From the NCBI RefSeq assembly GCF_030936135.1, contig NC_082599.1:9565472-9629471 (forward strand): 64,000 nucleotides of DNA, read 5' to 3'. This document shows positions 48,901 to 60,775 of this stretch, piece by piece (the stretch's first letter is position 1; every line of letters starts with the position of its first letter). A model generated the notes under the pieces. That model worked only from the letters and a program-made list of their open reading frames with translations. It did no database searches and was not told the origin of the DNA. The position numbers and the translations under genes were made by a program. This stretch comes from Gavia stellata. Lineage: Eukaryota > Chordata > Aves > Gaviiformes > Gaviidae.

Positions 48901-51900
48901 TCACTAAGGGATACTGGGTTGAGTTTAAAGAGCTGAAGACAGATTTGGTTTTGAAACTTCGTTAAAACCAAATAAACATAGAAAACCAGCTGATCCTTGG
49001 CATTGTACTTAGTCAAAGAGTTGAGTGCAAATAGAGTCAGGAGAGGGACTGGAGATACAGCATCTCAGTGTTCACCAGTTCAGACTGTAAGGCTGGAAGG
49101 ACTGGATTGCTCAACCACCTGTATTTTGCAGACCATTAAACTGCAGCCAGTTTCCGTATGGGCTGAGCATAAATTTTATTTGCCCACTTGTTTGACTCTT
49201 AGAAAAGTCATTACAATGTGTGAAAAGGCACTGAACCAGGTGTGCATTCTCTGGGCTGTAGCCACAGGATGGGGGAGTGAGGGTTGAGTGTTTCTGAAGG
49301 TATGTGCTTCCAGTTTACAGATGACGAGACATCTGGATGTTTGAACAGAGCAGATGAGCTTTGCATTTCTTTTGCAGATAAATTGAAGATTTAATATTTT
49401 TGAGTAGCAAAATTGTCATTTGCAAACTAAGCTACTCGAGTAATTTGTGATTTGATAGGCTAAAGTGGGTGTACTTGTTGAGAGGAATATATGGAGTACC
49501 AGTTTTATCTTGGAAGGCGTGTGCATGCTTAGGTACACAGTGGTGTAACCTGCTTCAATTACTTCTTGTGTTTTTAATGCCCCAGTTGAGATAATTGGTG
49601 GTGTATTACACCCAACTTCCCTCTTCTGTTTTGGGTTGCTGGTACTGTCATGCCTTGTGCTGACCTGAGGTTTCCTCCTATCTTCAAAGTGCCTTTGCAG
49701 GCTCAGTGTGGGTAGATGAGCTTGTGGCCCCCAAGGCAAGCAGAGATCTGGCAGACATGGTTCCCTTCACCTCCATTGCAGCTCAGTTTCATGGATTTCT
49801 GGGGAGCTTCTGTCTCTGGGTTAACCTTCATTGGCAACATTTTCCAGTGATTTCTCTCATGCTCTATCTGTTTTCCTCGAGTCATCATTACCTCAGTAGT
49901 GAGAAGAGAGAAAGTTATACAGAACATTATGGTTTCTTATTATTGAAGCATGTTGGTATTTCTCTGTTTTCCTCATGTTAAAATGGAAAGTAGAAAAAGG
50001 TATTTTTGCATCTTCTAAAAAACAACAACCCCCCCTAAAAAATCCCACCTAAGTGGTTGCTTCAGAAACCTTTCATTTCAGTAAGAATTATTTAATGTAG
50101 TCACCTTCTTTACAGATGATGACTTTGATCAGTTTGATAAGCCTGGTGCAGAAAGGTCTTGGAGAAGAAGAGCTGGAGATGACGACTGGGACAGGTAGGT
50201 AGAATATTTTCATGTTCAGTTTCTATATGCTGAATTACATTGCTCTGTTTTCCCATTCTGGCATTTTGTATTCTAACATTTAGACTAGCGCACATTTAGA
50301 TACTAATGAAGATGTTGGTTGTTATGCATGTGTCAGCTGATGCTAGATTGTGCCAAACATATACTTGCCTTGAGGAATATAGAGAGCACTATGAAGAGAT
50401 ACCATTTAAAATTGGATAAATACAAAGTATTTGTGGTGTGTAGTTAACTTTGCAATTAATGTCCTGGTTTTCCTTTTGAATATTCAGTAGATCTTGGTGG
50501 TTTAAATAGTTAGATTTTTGCTAGTGCTTTAATTTGCCCAACTTTTTTTTTTTTTTTTTAACTAGATGTTTAAATTCTTACCCTCAAAGTCCTACTTCAG
50601 TTTTACATTGGGGGAGAGCAATAGAGCTTAGGTATGGGTTTCTATTGAAAAATATAACTGTTGTAAAGATTTAGAAGTATGTATGAACTTGGTTATTTTG
50701 GGGGAGAATAAGAGCATGTTCTTTTACTTGAAGGCACTCTAGCTGGGAAAGACTTGAATCAAGCTGCTGGCTAGACTTGTCTGTTCTTTCTGGGAGAAAG
50801 CTTTACACTATTTTGTGGGGTTGCTTTTTTTATTATTCCTTTTCAGTAACAGAGAGACTTATTCAGACTTTGCCAGTGGTTTTCACTGTAAAAAGGGAAA
50901 AAAACCCCATTCAAAATAGATTTTTGTCTTTTCTAATAATCAATCAAGTGATTGTAGTAAACAAATTTTACCCTAAGTAGTTTTCCACCGAGCTGAGCCC
51001 TTGGAGTGAATCAGCTACTCTACATTTATCGTCATTCCAGAGGGATTAGTTTCCTCTTCCGTGCTTTTCTGCTAGGTTAAGTGGGTAGTTTTCATTGCTC
51101 TAGGAGGTGAGTAGGAGTGAGTAAGTTATTTGGACAATAGCTTCAGTATACAGTGTGTTCTGCTGTATGCTGGTGAGGGGTGTCTGCTCTCTGTCATGCC
51201 AGCACAGCTGTTTGTGGGTTGGATGGTGAACTGCATCAAGGAACCGATCTGGTTTGAGAATGTAATGAAAGTACCTTGTTCAGGCTGCGTCATTGTACCG
51301 TGCTGCCTCCCACCCTGGCTCTGGGTATTCAGAAATACTGAAGCCAATATTACAGGCAAAATGCTTTGTATTAGAACATTTTCTGAACTTTTTGCCTTTG
51401 CTGACTTCATGGTATGAATAGGTGGGCTCTTAGATGCTGGCTGGTCACATTAGGTTTTAGCTGTCCTACTCTTACCACTTTAGAAAATTTGGAAGAGTCA
51501 AACAGCCATTGTATCGGAAGTGTAAGCTTATTGCCAACGGTAAATTCCCTGTGGCAAAGCCATTTTTATAGGGCTTGAGAAATTGAAAATACTCTGTAAC
51601 CTAAGCTGAGACTTTGAAGCACACAAGGATTCATTTTTAGAAAAAAGCTTTTGTTTATGTGTTTATTATTAGCTGCATATAATTTCAGATAGATGATCAA
51701 AAATCGTATTGTTTATTCTTTAGTGAAGTTGTAAGGGAAGTGGTTTCAGGTGCAGTGCTGGAGATTCTAGAGTTTAATCTTGCTGATAATTTCAGAAAAT
51801 TTTTTTTACAACTGTATCTAATAGAATATTATTTTATTTACATCTGTTGGAATCTTTATTATTTTTTTTATTATTATTATTAATTCTTTTTAGTTTGCCA

Positions 51901-54900
51901 GGCTATATTTGGAAGTGTTAAGTTCTATGGTTGTCTGGGCAATTTGAAATGCTGTACATGGATATGTTGTTGCCTAATGTAATTGCTTGCATTTCTTTAA
52001 CTACTGGCCTAATTCAGTATAAGATACAGTTTCCTGAAGATGGAAAAAAGGCTGAATGAACACAGTGGACTTGGGGGTTTTTTTGTTTGTTTTGTGTGGT
52101 TTTTTTTTTTAAATCTGTTATGCTTTGTTTTGCAACCTAAATCACTTTTTTTGTGGGGGAGGGTGAAGGTGTTATGCTGTTAGTCATACATCTTGATCAA
52201 CCATCAACTCTTACTATGTTGCTACTTAACTGAGTCCCATCCCCCAGTCATTTAAATAATTTTGATTTCCAGATCACTTTCCTTTCTCAAACACTGCAGG
52301 GTGATAACTGAGAGTTGGAAGGCCCCCATTATTTGGGAGTACAAATGTAATATTGTTCTTGGATAATTTTCTCCTGTTACAGTTTTTTACAAATTATTTT
52401 CCTGAAACACTCGTGTCCTTGCTACTGCTCATGTTTCATGAGGCATGCTCATGAAATTGGAGGGCAGAAAGGGCCAGTGTGACATCTTTATCATGGGCTG
52501 TTAATTTACACATTTATCTCTATAAGTAGTCCAAAGCTTGGGTTTGGGAAAAACATGCAGTTAAGTTGCTATCCTGGGAGATGACAGGCCTGATTTAGTA
52601 GTTGACTTTTGCTGAAATTAGCTTGATCTGACCCTTCTCTGAGATTATTCCTTTCTCTACACTGGCATGAAACTTTCCACTTTTTGTTGTCTTTCTTTTT
52701 TTATCATTATTTTCTCTTTCTCATTTGGTGAGCTGAATTTATTCAGTGAGGGGAATGTTGAGTATTGGGAGTTGAAGAAGGGGAGGAAAGGGGTCTGTCT
52801 CTTCTAAAAGCAGTGAACTCTTAGATTATCTTAACCCTAATTTCCTAGAATTGTGGTTTTAGAAAGACCTTTGTGTCTTGATGATAGTGAGGGTGAGTTG
52901 CCTTTGGAACTGTCACAGATACATACTTCTATTCCAGTTTAATTTATTTTGTGTGGCTTTGTGTGGTATCAGATTGCAACCATTTGGTTTTGTCTGTTTT
53001 TCTCAGCTAACCTAAGATCTTTTAGTATCGGGTGTTTTTTCCTTGTATTGTGGGGTTTTTTTGTTTGTTTGTTTTTAATAGTCAGATCTGGTAATTCTGG
53101 TCCTTCTTTCTGATAGATAACTTCAGATTTCGCTATTATAAAAGAAACTTGAGATAGGTCTGCTTTACTGTGCAGGCTTTTCACTGTTACTTTGTTTATT
53201 CAAAAAGTCACCAATGGTGTTATTTCTTCTTTTAATTTATCAATGAAAATGTTGAATGACATTGAATATTTTAAGTTTTGAGGGGCATTCTGTGAAACAC
53301 TTTTGTTTCTGTTATGAGCTTCATTTATGTGCTAGTGCTAATTTTTTTTGACTGTCAAGTAGTAAGCCAAAGCTTTTAAAAATCTGGAATACATATGCAA
53401 TTACTTCTATTGACCAAATGTTTAATCTTTTTTTAAAAAAATCACATGAAGGATGTTTTTTAGTGATGTGTTGAATAGCCCTAACTATGTTTAGATAATT
53501 AATTTAATATTTTGCTTTCTTTTCCGTTCCTTCCTGATCTGGATTTCTTACTACCTAAACTTGCTTTTCATCTTTGAATGCTGCTATAACAGATGCTCTT
53601 GCTGTCTTCTGGAATTTCTCTACTGCAGCTTTATTAAAAGCTGTCAGTGGTGGACCATTGTGCTAGGAAGTATTTTCAAACCTTTTGGTACATTTGTCAG
53701 ATTACTGGCAGCAGAATAGATTAATGACTTTTTCCTACTTCAGTTTTGGCTCTAAATTCTTCTGAAACCATTTCTGTTACATAGAGTTTTCTGTCTCTGA
53801 AATAAAGGGCTTAAATTCTAGTCAGTTTGCTCTTTGAGATGCGTGGTACGTCTTATGACCCAATTTTTGTTTAATATTGCAGTGAGCACAAAACAATTGC
53901 TATTTGTTAATGTTCAGTCATTCCTGGAACTGTTTGAGATCAGTAACTACGGACAAATACTGTGTACTGATGATAACGTCCTATTTAGTGCTGATTTGGA
54001 ATATCATCGGTTCTCTTCTAGCCCATAAGATTTTTATTCCCCTCCTGCATTATCTGTACAGTAATTATCTCTGAAAGAGATGGATACATCTGCAAAAACA
54101 ACTTCTAGCACTGATTTATGTCTTGGGATTGGCTTTCCGGTTTTCAAGTATTTCCTATACAGTCCATAGGAATTCTTACACATATTTCCATTATGTTCAT
54201 ATAGCTCATTCTCACTTTGGGGTGTTTCATTTTTATGTAGTATCTAAGGCATGGGGTGGGTTTTTTTTTTGTTTGTTTTTGTTTCATCTTTTTAGGTGTG
54301 CAGGTAGAAATAAGTTCACATTCTTGAAATACAGCTCATATTTCAAATCACTGGCATCTTATTTTACTGTTAGGACATGCATGTTCTAATATGGGCATTT
54401 GTCAGAAATAAGTGTTTATTATAGAAGGGGGAATCTGTTTATTCCTGTCACTAGATAATTCTTTCACTGAAGGAAGAATGAGATTAAGCAGTTATCCTAA
54501 AGCTTAACTAATCTGGACTGTAGTTCTTTGTGTTGCATCCTATTTATGGGACAGGTGCTATGTGATGGCAGAAATTTTGTAAGCCAGGTATTTCTATGCT
54601 TCCTGAATTCTTAGCCACACTTACAAAGATAGTGAGACATGCACTTGATTTTTTTTTTTTTTTTTTTTTTTGTCCTACAAATGTCTGTTTGGCCTTACCC
54701 TCAACTTGAGGAGGAGGGGATAGAGTATTTATGAAAGATCTGGTCCTAAGTGGCTCCCAAGCCAGCTGGCCTCCCAGTGCCTCCTTGCTGAAGTGCAGCT
54801 TGGGCCATGTGGTGGCCTGTAGACTGAGTCTTGCCCACAGGACATTGCTCTCTCACTTGCTTCTTCCTCCAGGGGTGGGAAACAGCAGTTTGGACAATAT

Positions 54901-57900
54901 GCCCAAACGGCCTTGAAGTGAAGGACCTGGAGTGGGGACCTAGCTAACTTGTGTTTTAAATGCCTGCGCTTTATCTAGGTTTATGTGCTGTGTTATAGTT
55001 GGAGGGATGTGGAAAGGAGAGCCTATGAAAATGAAATGACTGCACAGCGATGGTCTTACTTAATATGTATGTTCTATTGTTTCATTTAAAATATGTATCT
55101 CCTTTTTGAACTTGCTGAACACTTTGCTAAAAGGAAAGCTTTGTGCAGACTCAGTGACAATTCTCCTCAAGTTAGTTTTTTAAGGCGTATACCCTATATG
55201 GTGTTTGTTTCTGTTTTCTAAAGTTCAACATCTTAAATTTGTTAATGTTTTCCAGTGAACTTGATGATGACTTGCTTGGAGAGGATTTGCTAACTGGCAA
55301 AAAGGTAAGAAATGTGCATTAAGAAATGTGCATTAAAGTGAATTGTTACAGATACTAAAATGTGAATGTTGCTCAACTTACCCGCTTCGATTGTTTGGTA
55401 TAGCCTTTTACGTATTTTACGGTCACCTCCCCAAAGCTTGACAGCCACAGTTACCTGAGATCTGCCCTGTTGCTACAGCGCTCTGCACCCAGAGCTCTGT
55501 TTCCTTTTGTGAAGTACCTCCAAGTGTGGCTTTCAGAAAAATTATTTCTTTCTGAGATAGTATTTCTTTTCATAACACATGGTTCAAAAAGGACATGGTT
55601 CTCAAAATCAGCTTCTCTGTAGCTCCTATTGACCTAACAATTAGCATTGGAGAACATAAATGAGTTCCCCTATGTCTGCTATAGACTCCTCCCTCTGATA
55701 CCTATTTGCATAATTGAACTCTATGAAAAGGACTAAATGTAAGTTTGGATTTGCCAGATATCTGCAGGAGAAGACAGGGCTTCTGTTTGGGCAATCAGAA
55801 CTGGCTAGTCACCTCTTTCTCCGCTTTATCTGCTAAATGAATTCATTTAGAAAATAGTTCTTAAAGTTTCAGTTAGAGATGAATAGGTTTGTTAAGAAAC
55901 CCAGATCTAGTGAAAGTTGAGTTTTAATTGATGTAATTTTTTATGATCAGACTGTAAATGTTGGAAGTTAGCTTCTTGAAATTATTCTGTAAGCAATCCC
56001 TATTAAAGGTAGGAAGTTCCTTTGTCTCATGTACTGGTTTAAAAAATAAAATTCCAGGAGGATAGGGATTGCAGATGAGTGTTATGCAGTTATCAAAAAC
56101 ATAAACAGTTAACATTGCATACATCTTTGTAGTTGAAACGTGAGTTGATAAAGCTACTTGCTTATCTTTAAAAAAAATTATCTGGGTGAATACTAACCAA
56201 CGCTAGATTTCTCCAACGTATTATGCGTTCTTGTGCTTTTTCTATTCTTGTTTTCAGTTTGCCATGTTACAGGACTCTGAGCCGTATCTGTGGGTATGGA
56301 CTCATATGGTGGAGTAGTAATAGATTTCTCAGGAAGTTTTCCCTGAGCTATTTAGGCTAAACTTGCTTCTACTTAATCTCATCCCAGTACCTTTAGATAA
56401 ATCTACCCTTGTATAACCTTTCTGCCCCTTTTACTTTAGGGGATGGAATTAATGTTGCTGAGCAAAACTGCAGTTATCTCTTCCTAGTGGGTAATTATTA
56501 AAAAAAAAATAGGATAAATGAAACAACTGAAAGTATGAGAGACTAATTAGGAGGAGTTCAGAAAAGGCGTGTTATTTTCTTCTATATTTTTTCTTCATTT
56601 ACAAACTAATGATGGTTTCTCAGTTTTCTTCTTATCATAGCCTTTCCTCCAGTCTCCTAAGTATCTCTGCGCTCTAGAAACTGCAGTAACATAGTGAATT
56701 TTCTTGACTTGCCTAATGCATCAAGGTCACAAGGCAATGTACTAAAGCTAATCTTTCTTTCTTCCTGGTGTTTCTTAAGTGAGTTGTCATCTTTGGCTGT
56801 ATTGGGGAATGCATCAGTGAAAAGTGTTGATAGCTAGGCAAATTTGAGATTTAAAAAATTTCCATAAGACTGCCAAACATTTATTTTCAGATTTGTTGTC
56901 TTGTGTAGCATATTTTTTCTCATCGAATTAGGTAAATTCACTGAAGATACGGTCTTAGTCTGGGATGCCTTCTTCATAAAAAATACTTAGTGTTCAGAAT
57001 TTTCAATAGTTTCAGTACCTATTTAGTTAAAAGTTTATATCCTTTTTTATGTTCATGATTGACTTTTTCTGAAACCTAGAATCAGTCAGACTTGTCAGAT
57101 GAAGAGCTGAATGATGATCTTCTGCAAAGTGACAATGAAGAGGAACAAGAATTTCGGTATTTCTTTTCTAAATCTTATTTTTTTGATAATTGAAAGCTAT
57201 TAATGACTACTACTACTGATAACTAATAACTACTAAACTGAAGTTATTGGTATATATTTAAAATAGTTTTGCTTTTTACCTAGCCAGCTACTTAATGATG
57301 TATATATATAATGTGTTCAGGAGCATTGTTAGCATTTCAGTAAAACGATTTTTTTTTAATTTGAATCTAATAAATTTAACTCAAATCTATAAAAAAAGCT
57401 TATGAAGAAGAAACTGCATCATGTCCTGCACATTTAGAATTATTTATAACTACATACAGAGCTCTTGTTCTGCGCCTTCCTGATATCGTTGTAGGCTTTC
57501 TTCTCCTGTAAAGTCATTTTCTGCCATCTTTCTTTTAAAAATTTATCTTACCTCCTAAGACCCTGAGGAGGGGAGCGTCATTGTTTGTAATGCTTGATTT
57601 GTGGCTTAAATATTTGTGTACAATTACACAGCAGAAAATTTTGTTCAGAGTTTATAGGCTTGAGCAGGTACTTCCATGGGAGTTTACTGAGGATCCTGCC
57701 CTGTAAATATACCCTGTTGTGATACAGCTCCACAACTGAATTATGGGCATTACTAGTCAAAATGAGTGTCTTGACATTTTTACTTTTCAAGCTGGACTGA
57801 AGGGGGAAGAAAGCTGTGATGCAGAAGTGATGCAGTACCACTGCTGCTTTTAATGGCCTGTCTGTTTGCCAGCTTTTCCTTTACTTGTTGCAAGCTATGC

Positions 57901-60775
57901 AGGCATGTCATCTGAAGGGGTATGAATATATGTATGTATAACATATATATATACGATGCTCTGAGATCTCCCTTCTATCCTTGGCTGGAATTAGGATAAG
58001 GAGTCCTGTCCCTGTGTTGGATTGATGAGGGTGTGGTGAAATACCTCAGACCATCAGTCTCTCCATTGGCTGCTGTTTTCCGCCCTGCAGGAGTGAGGGT
58101 TGGGCTGTTCCCTTCAGAACGGGGAATCCCAGTTACAGTTCTTGCCATTTCTTCTCTGGGTTTCTTGTGGGCCCTAGGCAGCAGGGATGGCTATGTGATT
58201 GCATGAGTGCTGAGACAGTATCTGAAGTGTGAGAATATTGCTCAGTTGAAGCAGGTTTCTGTAGACAAGTCTTGCATTTTTAGCAGTTTTATTGCCAGAG
58301 AACAAGAGCCTTGCTCCACTCCTCTCCCCTCTCCCTCTATTTCCATTCAAACTCATTTATGCCTCTGTAGTTGGGAGGATAATAGTAATCCTGCATAATG
58401 TCTTGGTTTTCATGGTAAAATTTCCCTGTCTGGTAGATGCAAATAGCTCAAAGCTGCCTGGATCTTGTTCCCCCAAACTTAGGAAAATAGGAATGTAATT
58501 AGGAAAAATATTAAAAACAATCTTTGTTTTCCTTGTGCCTGGAGCCCTTGAATCAAGAAGAGCTTTTCTAACTAGTCTGCAGTTGGTTAGTTGCTCTTTT
58601 ATGTGTTAATGGCACTAGCTATTGTAAACAGTAAATTCTGAGTTTTGCTTTTCTTCCAGATTATAAACTTGCCAGTTTTTGTATTGTTTTTTCCCCAGTG
58701 TCTGTGCCAGTGCTGTTACTAAGTTAGAATAAGTCTTAGGCATTTAAATGACAGTTCTTGACTATATATTTTACATTATTTTAAGTAGAACATTAAATCT
58801 ATCATTAAAATGTAAGTTTGAATTAAAGATAGTCAAGAAGGAACAATATTAATACATTTAATAAACAATAATTTACTAGCGTATTCGGAAATATTGGGAA
58901 AACAGATGCAGTTATAGTAATTCTGCGTATTTTTTGTTAGTCTTGGAATTGAATCCAGTCTGGTTTGGTTACCAAGCAAGACTTCTGCCAGTTTGACCTG
59001 CTAGACAGTCTGGTTGGTTTGATTTCCCCTGGTCAAATAGCCTGCAGCTGGTGATAAGCTGCAGTAAAGTATGCATTATGAGAATATGGCATGGAGTCAA
59101 ATAGTGTGTGAGGTATAATTCTGTCCACCAACTTACAGAATTTGTGTTTGTCGGCTTTGTTTTGCTAAATCTTTGTGTGTAGTGACTGTTATGCTTCAAC
59201 CTCTGAATTCTGCCCCCCCCCCCCCCCAGTTCTCAAGGTGTCACAGTTAGCCTCAATGCAACATCTGGCATACTTACATCATATGAACTCTCTGAGACCA
59301 TCAACGATCCATCAATAGAACATGAGTCTGAGTATGACCAAGGGGAAGATGAAATTGTTTATGACAAATCTGAAGCACCTGAAGTATATGCTTCAGAATA
59401 TGCAGAGGAAGGACATTATGAAGGCAATGATCCTGAACTGACAGAAGACCAAATAGAATATGGGGAAGAGCCTGGAGAAGAAGATGAAGTGCTAGACCTT
59501 GAAATCAATGAACCCCTAGATGAATTTCCAGTGAGTTTCTTTCTATTGTATCTTCAAAGATAACATTGCTTCACGTGCATAGGGTTTTAGACTGATTTGA
59601 AATCTGTTTACCTCCCTAGGGAGGAGGCGAAATTAGACCTATTATCACTGTCTGCCAGTTTCTTTATCTAGGCTGTGACAAAGTTTGTGTTGACAGCTTG
59701 TTTGGCGGTAGGTAATGCTCCTTTGTCATGCTGGAAGGCAGTTGAGAATCATGACCTTGAGGATTGTATCCTTAAGGAAGAAAACAGCTTTGTGTGGTGG
59801 AGATACACTGCCAATTGTTAGAAGTACTTAATGCAAAAGCTTTTATCCAGGCTTTAGACAAGATCTGATAAAGTCCTTCGAAGGTGAAAAGATTATTGAC
59901 CTGCTAAAGACATCTTTAAGGTGCTAATATCCCAAAGTGATTGATGTCCTGCTCGTTCATCCTTTTTGTAACTGAGAACTGTCTAAACCTGAATAAAGAG
60001 ATTGGAGGTTAGTTCAGAAAATGTCACCTGCATAATTCAATGTAATTTAAGCAGTGTATTAGTGAACATGCACTGGCTTTAATTGCTAGTGAAATGATTT
60101 AATCTTAATTAAAACTGTGTGTGATCAATGAGATGTTTTAAAATACAGGCAAACTTAGGAAAGGTTTTGCTCTCATTTTTTGTTCATAGTTGTTCAGAAT
60201 CAAACCCATTCATGGGTAAGCACTTGTGGAATGTTATAAGAATGTTTATATTTTTGATGGGGTAAAATCTGATGTTAATATATATATGAGCTATAGGTGC
60301 ATTTTTCCTTTGGTAAGAAAGTACTGCAGTGTTTGATTCATGAATTTGTAGCCAAAGGATGTAGAAGTACAGAATTAGATGGTGCAAACAGTAGTAGATG
60401 GGATCTTTATGATGAGATTGCTGGGATCTGAATGAAAACCATTTTGCTTATGGTTTTGATAATGTTGAAATTATTGTCTAGTTAAAAGCCCTGCTAATTT
60501 TACCTTACATGATATGTCACTTATAATTGACAGTTCTGATAGATACAATACTTCTCTTCCAGTTCTGGAAACAGTAACAATGTGTACAGACACCATCTCT
60601 TAAGGGGTTTGTGATTCTATAAAGTTGGCCTATGTCTTTTCACCTTCTTGTGTTACTGCCTTAGGATGAAGACTATATGCAATCATATAATGAGCAAGCA
60701 ATGGAAGAACAAGAAGAATATACAGCTGATGAGGAGCTGGAAGAATCCCGGACAATAACAAATGAATCAGAAGAG
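39918..60775 (+). CDS. RBM33: RBM33 (RNA-binding motif protein 33), N-terminal 215 codons, 3' part beyond the window
   Basis: Six exons (39918-39945, 50116-50194, 55256-55304, 57080-57156, 59230-59530, 60665-60775) total 645 nt and join without a stop into 215 codons. The protein begins MAAALGGGAD and is very acidic. It closely follows the N terminus of vertebrate RBM33 as I remember it, including SLNATSG, ELTEDQIEY, EINEPLDEF and YTADEELEES. RBM33 is a nuclear protein of roughly 1,170 residues in human. It has been linked to NXF1-dependent export of GC-rich transcripts and to m6A-RNA binding with the demethylase ALKBH5. Its RRM lies near the C terminus and is not in this window. All five complete introns are GT-AG, 10.2, 5.1, 1.8, 2.1 and 1.1 kb long. 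The start has a strong context (ACC before ATG, G after). No frameshift or early stop is present, so the gene looks intact. No further coding exon was found between 60776 and 64000. Confidence 0.97.
40267..40280 (-). promoter_or_regulatory. ZNF143-like motif at the downstream edge of the CpG island
   Basis: The - strand reads GACTACAGTTCCCA, matching the ZNF143/STAF core ACTACAnTTCCCA. It lies about 320 bp inside intron 1, near the end of the CpG island. ZNF143 sites are common at promoters and chromatin-loop anchors. The assignment is by motif only. Confidence 0.5.
42661..42985 (+). mobile_element. CR1 LINE 3' tail in RBM33 intron 1
   Basis: A short, diverged CR1 3' end lies in the same orientation as the gene. 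Diagnostic pieces are CACTGGAAAAACCTCCCCAG, GGTTTTCAAGATGGGGTTGG, the tail box GGTTGGACCAGATGG and CCTTCCAACTGGGGCTGTTC, followed by a degenerate octamer end (CTATGATTTAGTGATT). A T-rich insertion at 42773-42791 interrupts it. The wording of the tail box differs from copies A and C, so it is another subfamily. Confidence 0.88.
45861..45908 (+). repeat. Dispersed direct repeat, copy 1 (intron 1)
   Basis: About 48 bp starting CTTAGCAACAGTTGCTATGT matches 46695-46742 with roughly seven differences. Flanks do not match clearly. It could be a local duplication or part of an unrecognised interspersed repeat. Confidence 0.75.
46695..46742 (+). repeat. Dispersed direct repeat, copy 2 (intron 1)
   Basis: This copy starts CTTAGCAACAGCTGCTATGT and is the partner of 45861-45908, 834 bp downstream in the same orientation. 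About 86% of positions agree by eye. Confidence 0.75.
50116..50194 (+). CDS. RBM33: RBM33 coding exon 2
   Basis: The acceptor tctttacag precedes 50116 and the donor GACAG|gtaggt follows 50194. The 79 nt encode residues 10-36 (both end codons split), a DDDFDQFDKPGAERSW block, a short RRR basic patch and then DDDWD. This acidic-aromatic stretch is strongly conserved in vertebrate RBM33 and anchors the identification. It enters in phase 1 and leaves in phase 2. Confidence 0.97.
50195..55255 (+). other. RBM33: RBM33 intron 2
   Basis: This 5.1 kb, T-rich intron has T runs at about 50543-50560 and 54649-54671 (23 T) and an (ATT)n-like segment at about 51855-51885. No additional exon or repeat family was recognised. 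Confidence 0.85.
55256..55304 (+). CDS. RBM33: RBM33 coding exon 3
   Basis: This 49-nt exon follows the acceptor gttttccag and ends AAAAAG|gtaaga. It finishes codon 36 (Ser) and encodes ELDDDLLGEDLLTGKK (residues 37-52), returning to phase 0. Skipping it would shift the frame. The donor is followed directly by a 14-bp tandem duplication in the intron. Confidence 0.96.
55305..57079 (+). other. RBM33: RBM33 intron 3
   Basis: This 1.8 kb intron starts with the 14-bp tandem duplication. Nothing else was recognised. Confidence 0.85.
55307..55334 (+). repeat. 14-bp tandem duplication abutting a splice donor
   Basis: AAGAAATGTGCATT is repeated exactly at 55307-55320 and 55321-55334, beginning at base +3 of RBM33 intron 3. 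The second copy is preceded by TT rather than GT, so the duplication does not create a second donor. Confidence 0.95.
57080..57156 (+). CDS. RBM33: RBM33 coding exon 4
   Basis: The acceptor is gaaacctag and the exon opens with NQSDLSDEELNDDLLQSDNE, then runs through EEQEF to the first two bases of codon 78. The SDEE and SDNEEE stretches are typical casein kinase 2 acceptor contexts. The donor TTTCG|gtattt is weak: there is no AG before the junction and no purine-rich +3 to +6. Confidence 0.95.
57157..59229 (+). other. RBM33: RBM33 intron 4
   Basis: This 2.1 kb intron has a weak donor (gtattt) and a C15 acceptor tract. A TA/GTAT-rich segment (ATATATGTATGTATAACATA) lies at about 57925-57953. 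No exon was seen inside. Confidence 0.85.
59213..59227 (+). promoter_or_regulatory. Homopolymeric C15 splice-acceptor tract of RBM33 exon 5
   Basis: Fifteen C residues directly precede the acceptor AG at 59228-59229, replacing the usual U-rich polypyrimidine tract. Possible branch-point adenosines lie just upstream in CTTCAAC and CTCTGAAT. PCBP-type proteins bind such tracts, but binding here is inference. Confidence 0.85.
59230..59530 (+). CDS. RBM33: RBM33 coding exon 5
   Basis: At 301 nt this is the longest exon in the window. It completes Arg78 and encodes residues 79-178, from SQGVTVSLNATSGILTSYEL to EINEPLDEFP. It is extremely rich in Glu and Asp with interspersed Tyr (EYDQGED, YASEYAEEGHYEG, EDQIEYGEEPGEED), a low-complexity acidic segment expected to be disordered. 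Its acceptor is unusual: fifteen consecutive C residues followed directly by AG. The donor CCA|gtgagt is strong. Because 301 is not a multiple of three, skipping it would break the frame. Confidence 0.97.
59531..60664 (+). other. RBM33: RBM33 intron 5
   Basis: This 1.1 kb AT-rich intron has a strong donor (gtgagt) and an ordinary acceptor. Nothing else was recognised. Confidence 0.85.
60665..60775 (+). CDS. RBM33: RBM33 coding exon 6
   Basis: The acceptor is tactgccttag. The 111 nt (37 codons, phase 0 at both ends) encode residues 179-215, including DEDYMQSYNEQAMEEQEEY and TADEELEESRTITNESEE. The donor is GAG|gtatgt. Reading through the donor would add ten codons before a TAA at 60806-60808, giving a possible short form if the intron were retained. 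Skipping the exon would keep the frame. Confidence 0.96.

Larger units (their letters stand above)
39946..50115 (+). other. RBM33: RBM33 intron 1
   Basis: This is a 10.2 kb intron, visibly T- and G-rich on the + strand. Its first 400 bp belong to the CpG island and hold a ZNF143-like site. It carries a CR1 tail (42661-42985), a direct repeat pair (45861 and 46695), poly-A runs at 44454-44468 and about 48209-48222, and a pyrimidine tract at about 46821-46852. No nested gene was recognised. Confidence 0.85.

Noticed and set aside
49706..49981. Open frame in intron 1 preceded by an AG, as an extra RBM33 exon
   Set aside because: It does not resemble RBM33, its insertion is not needed for the continuous frame between exons 1 and 2, and it has no convincing donor.
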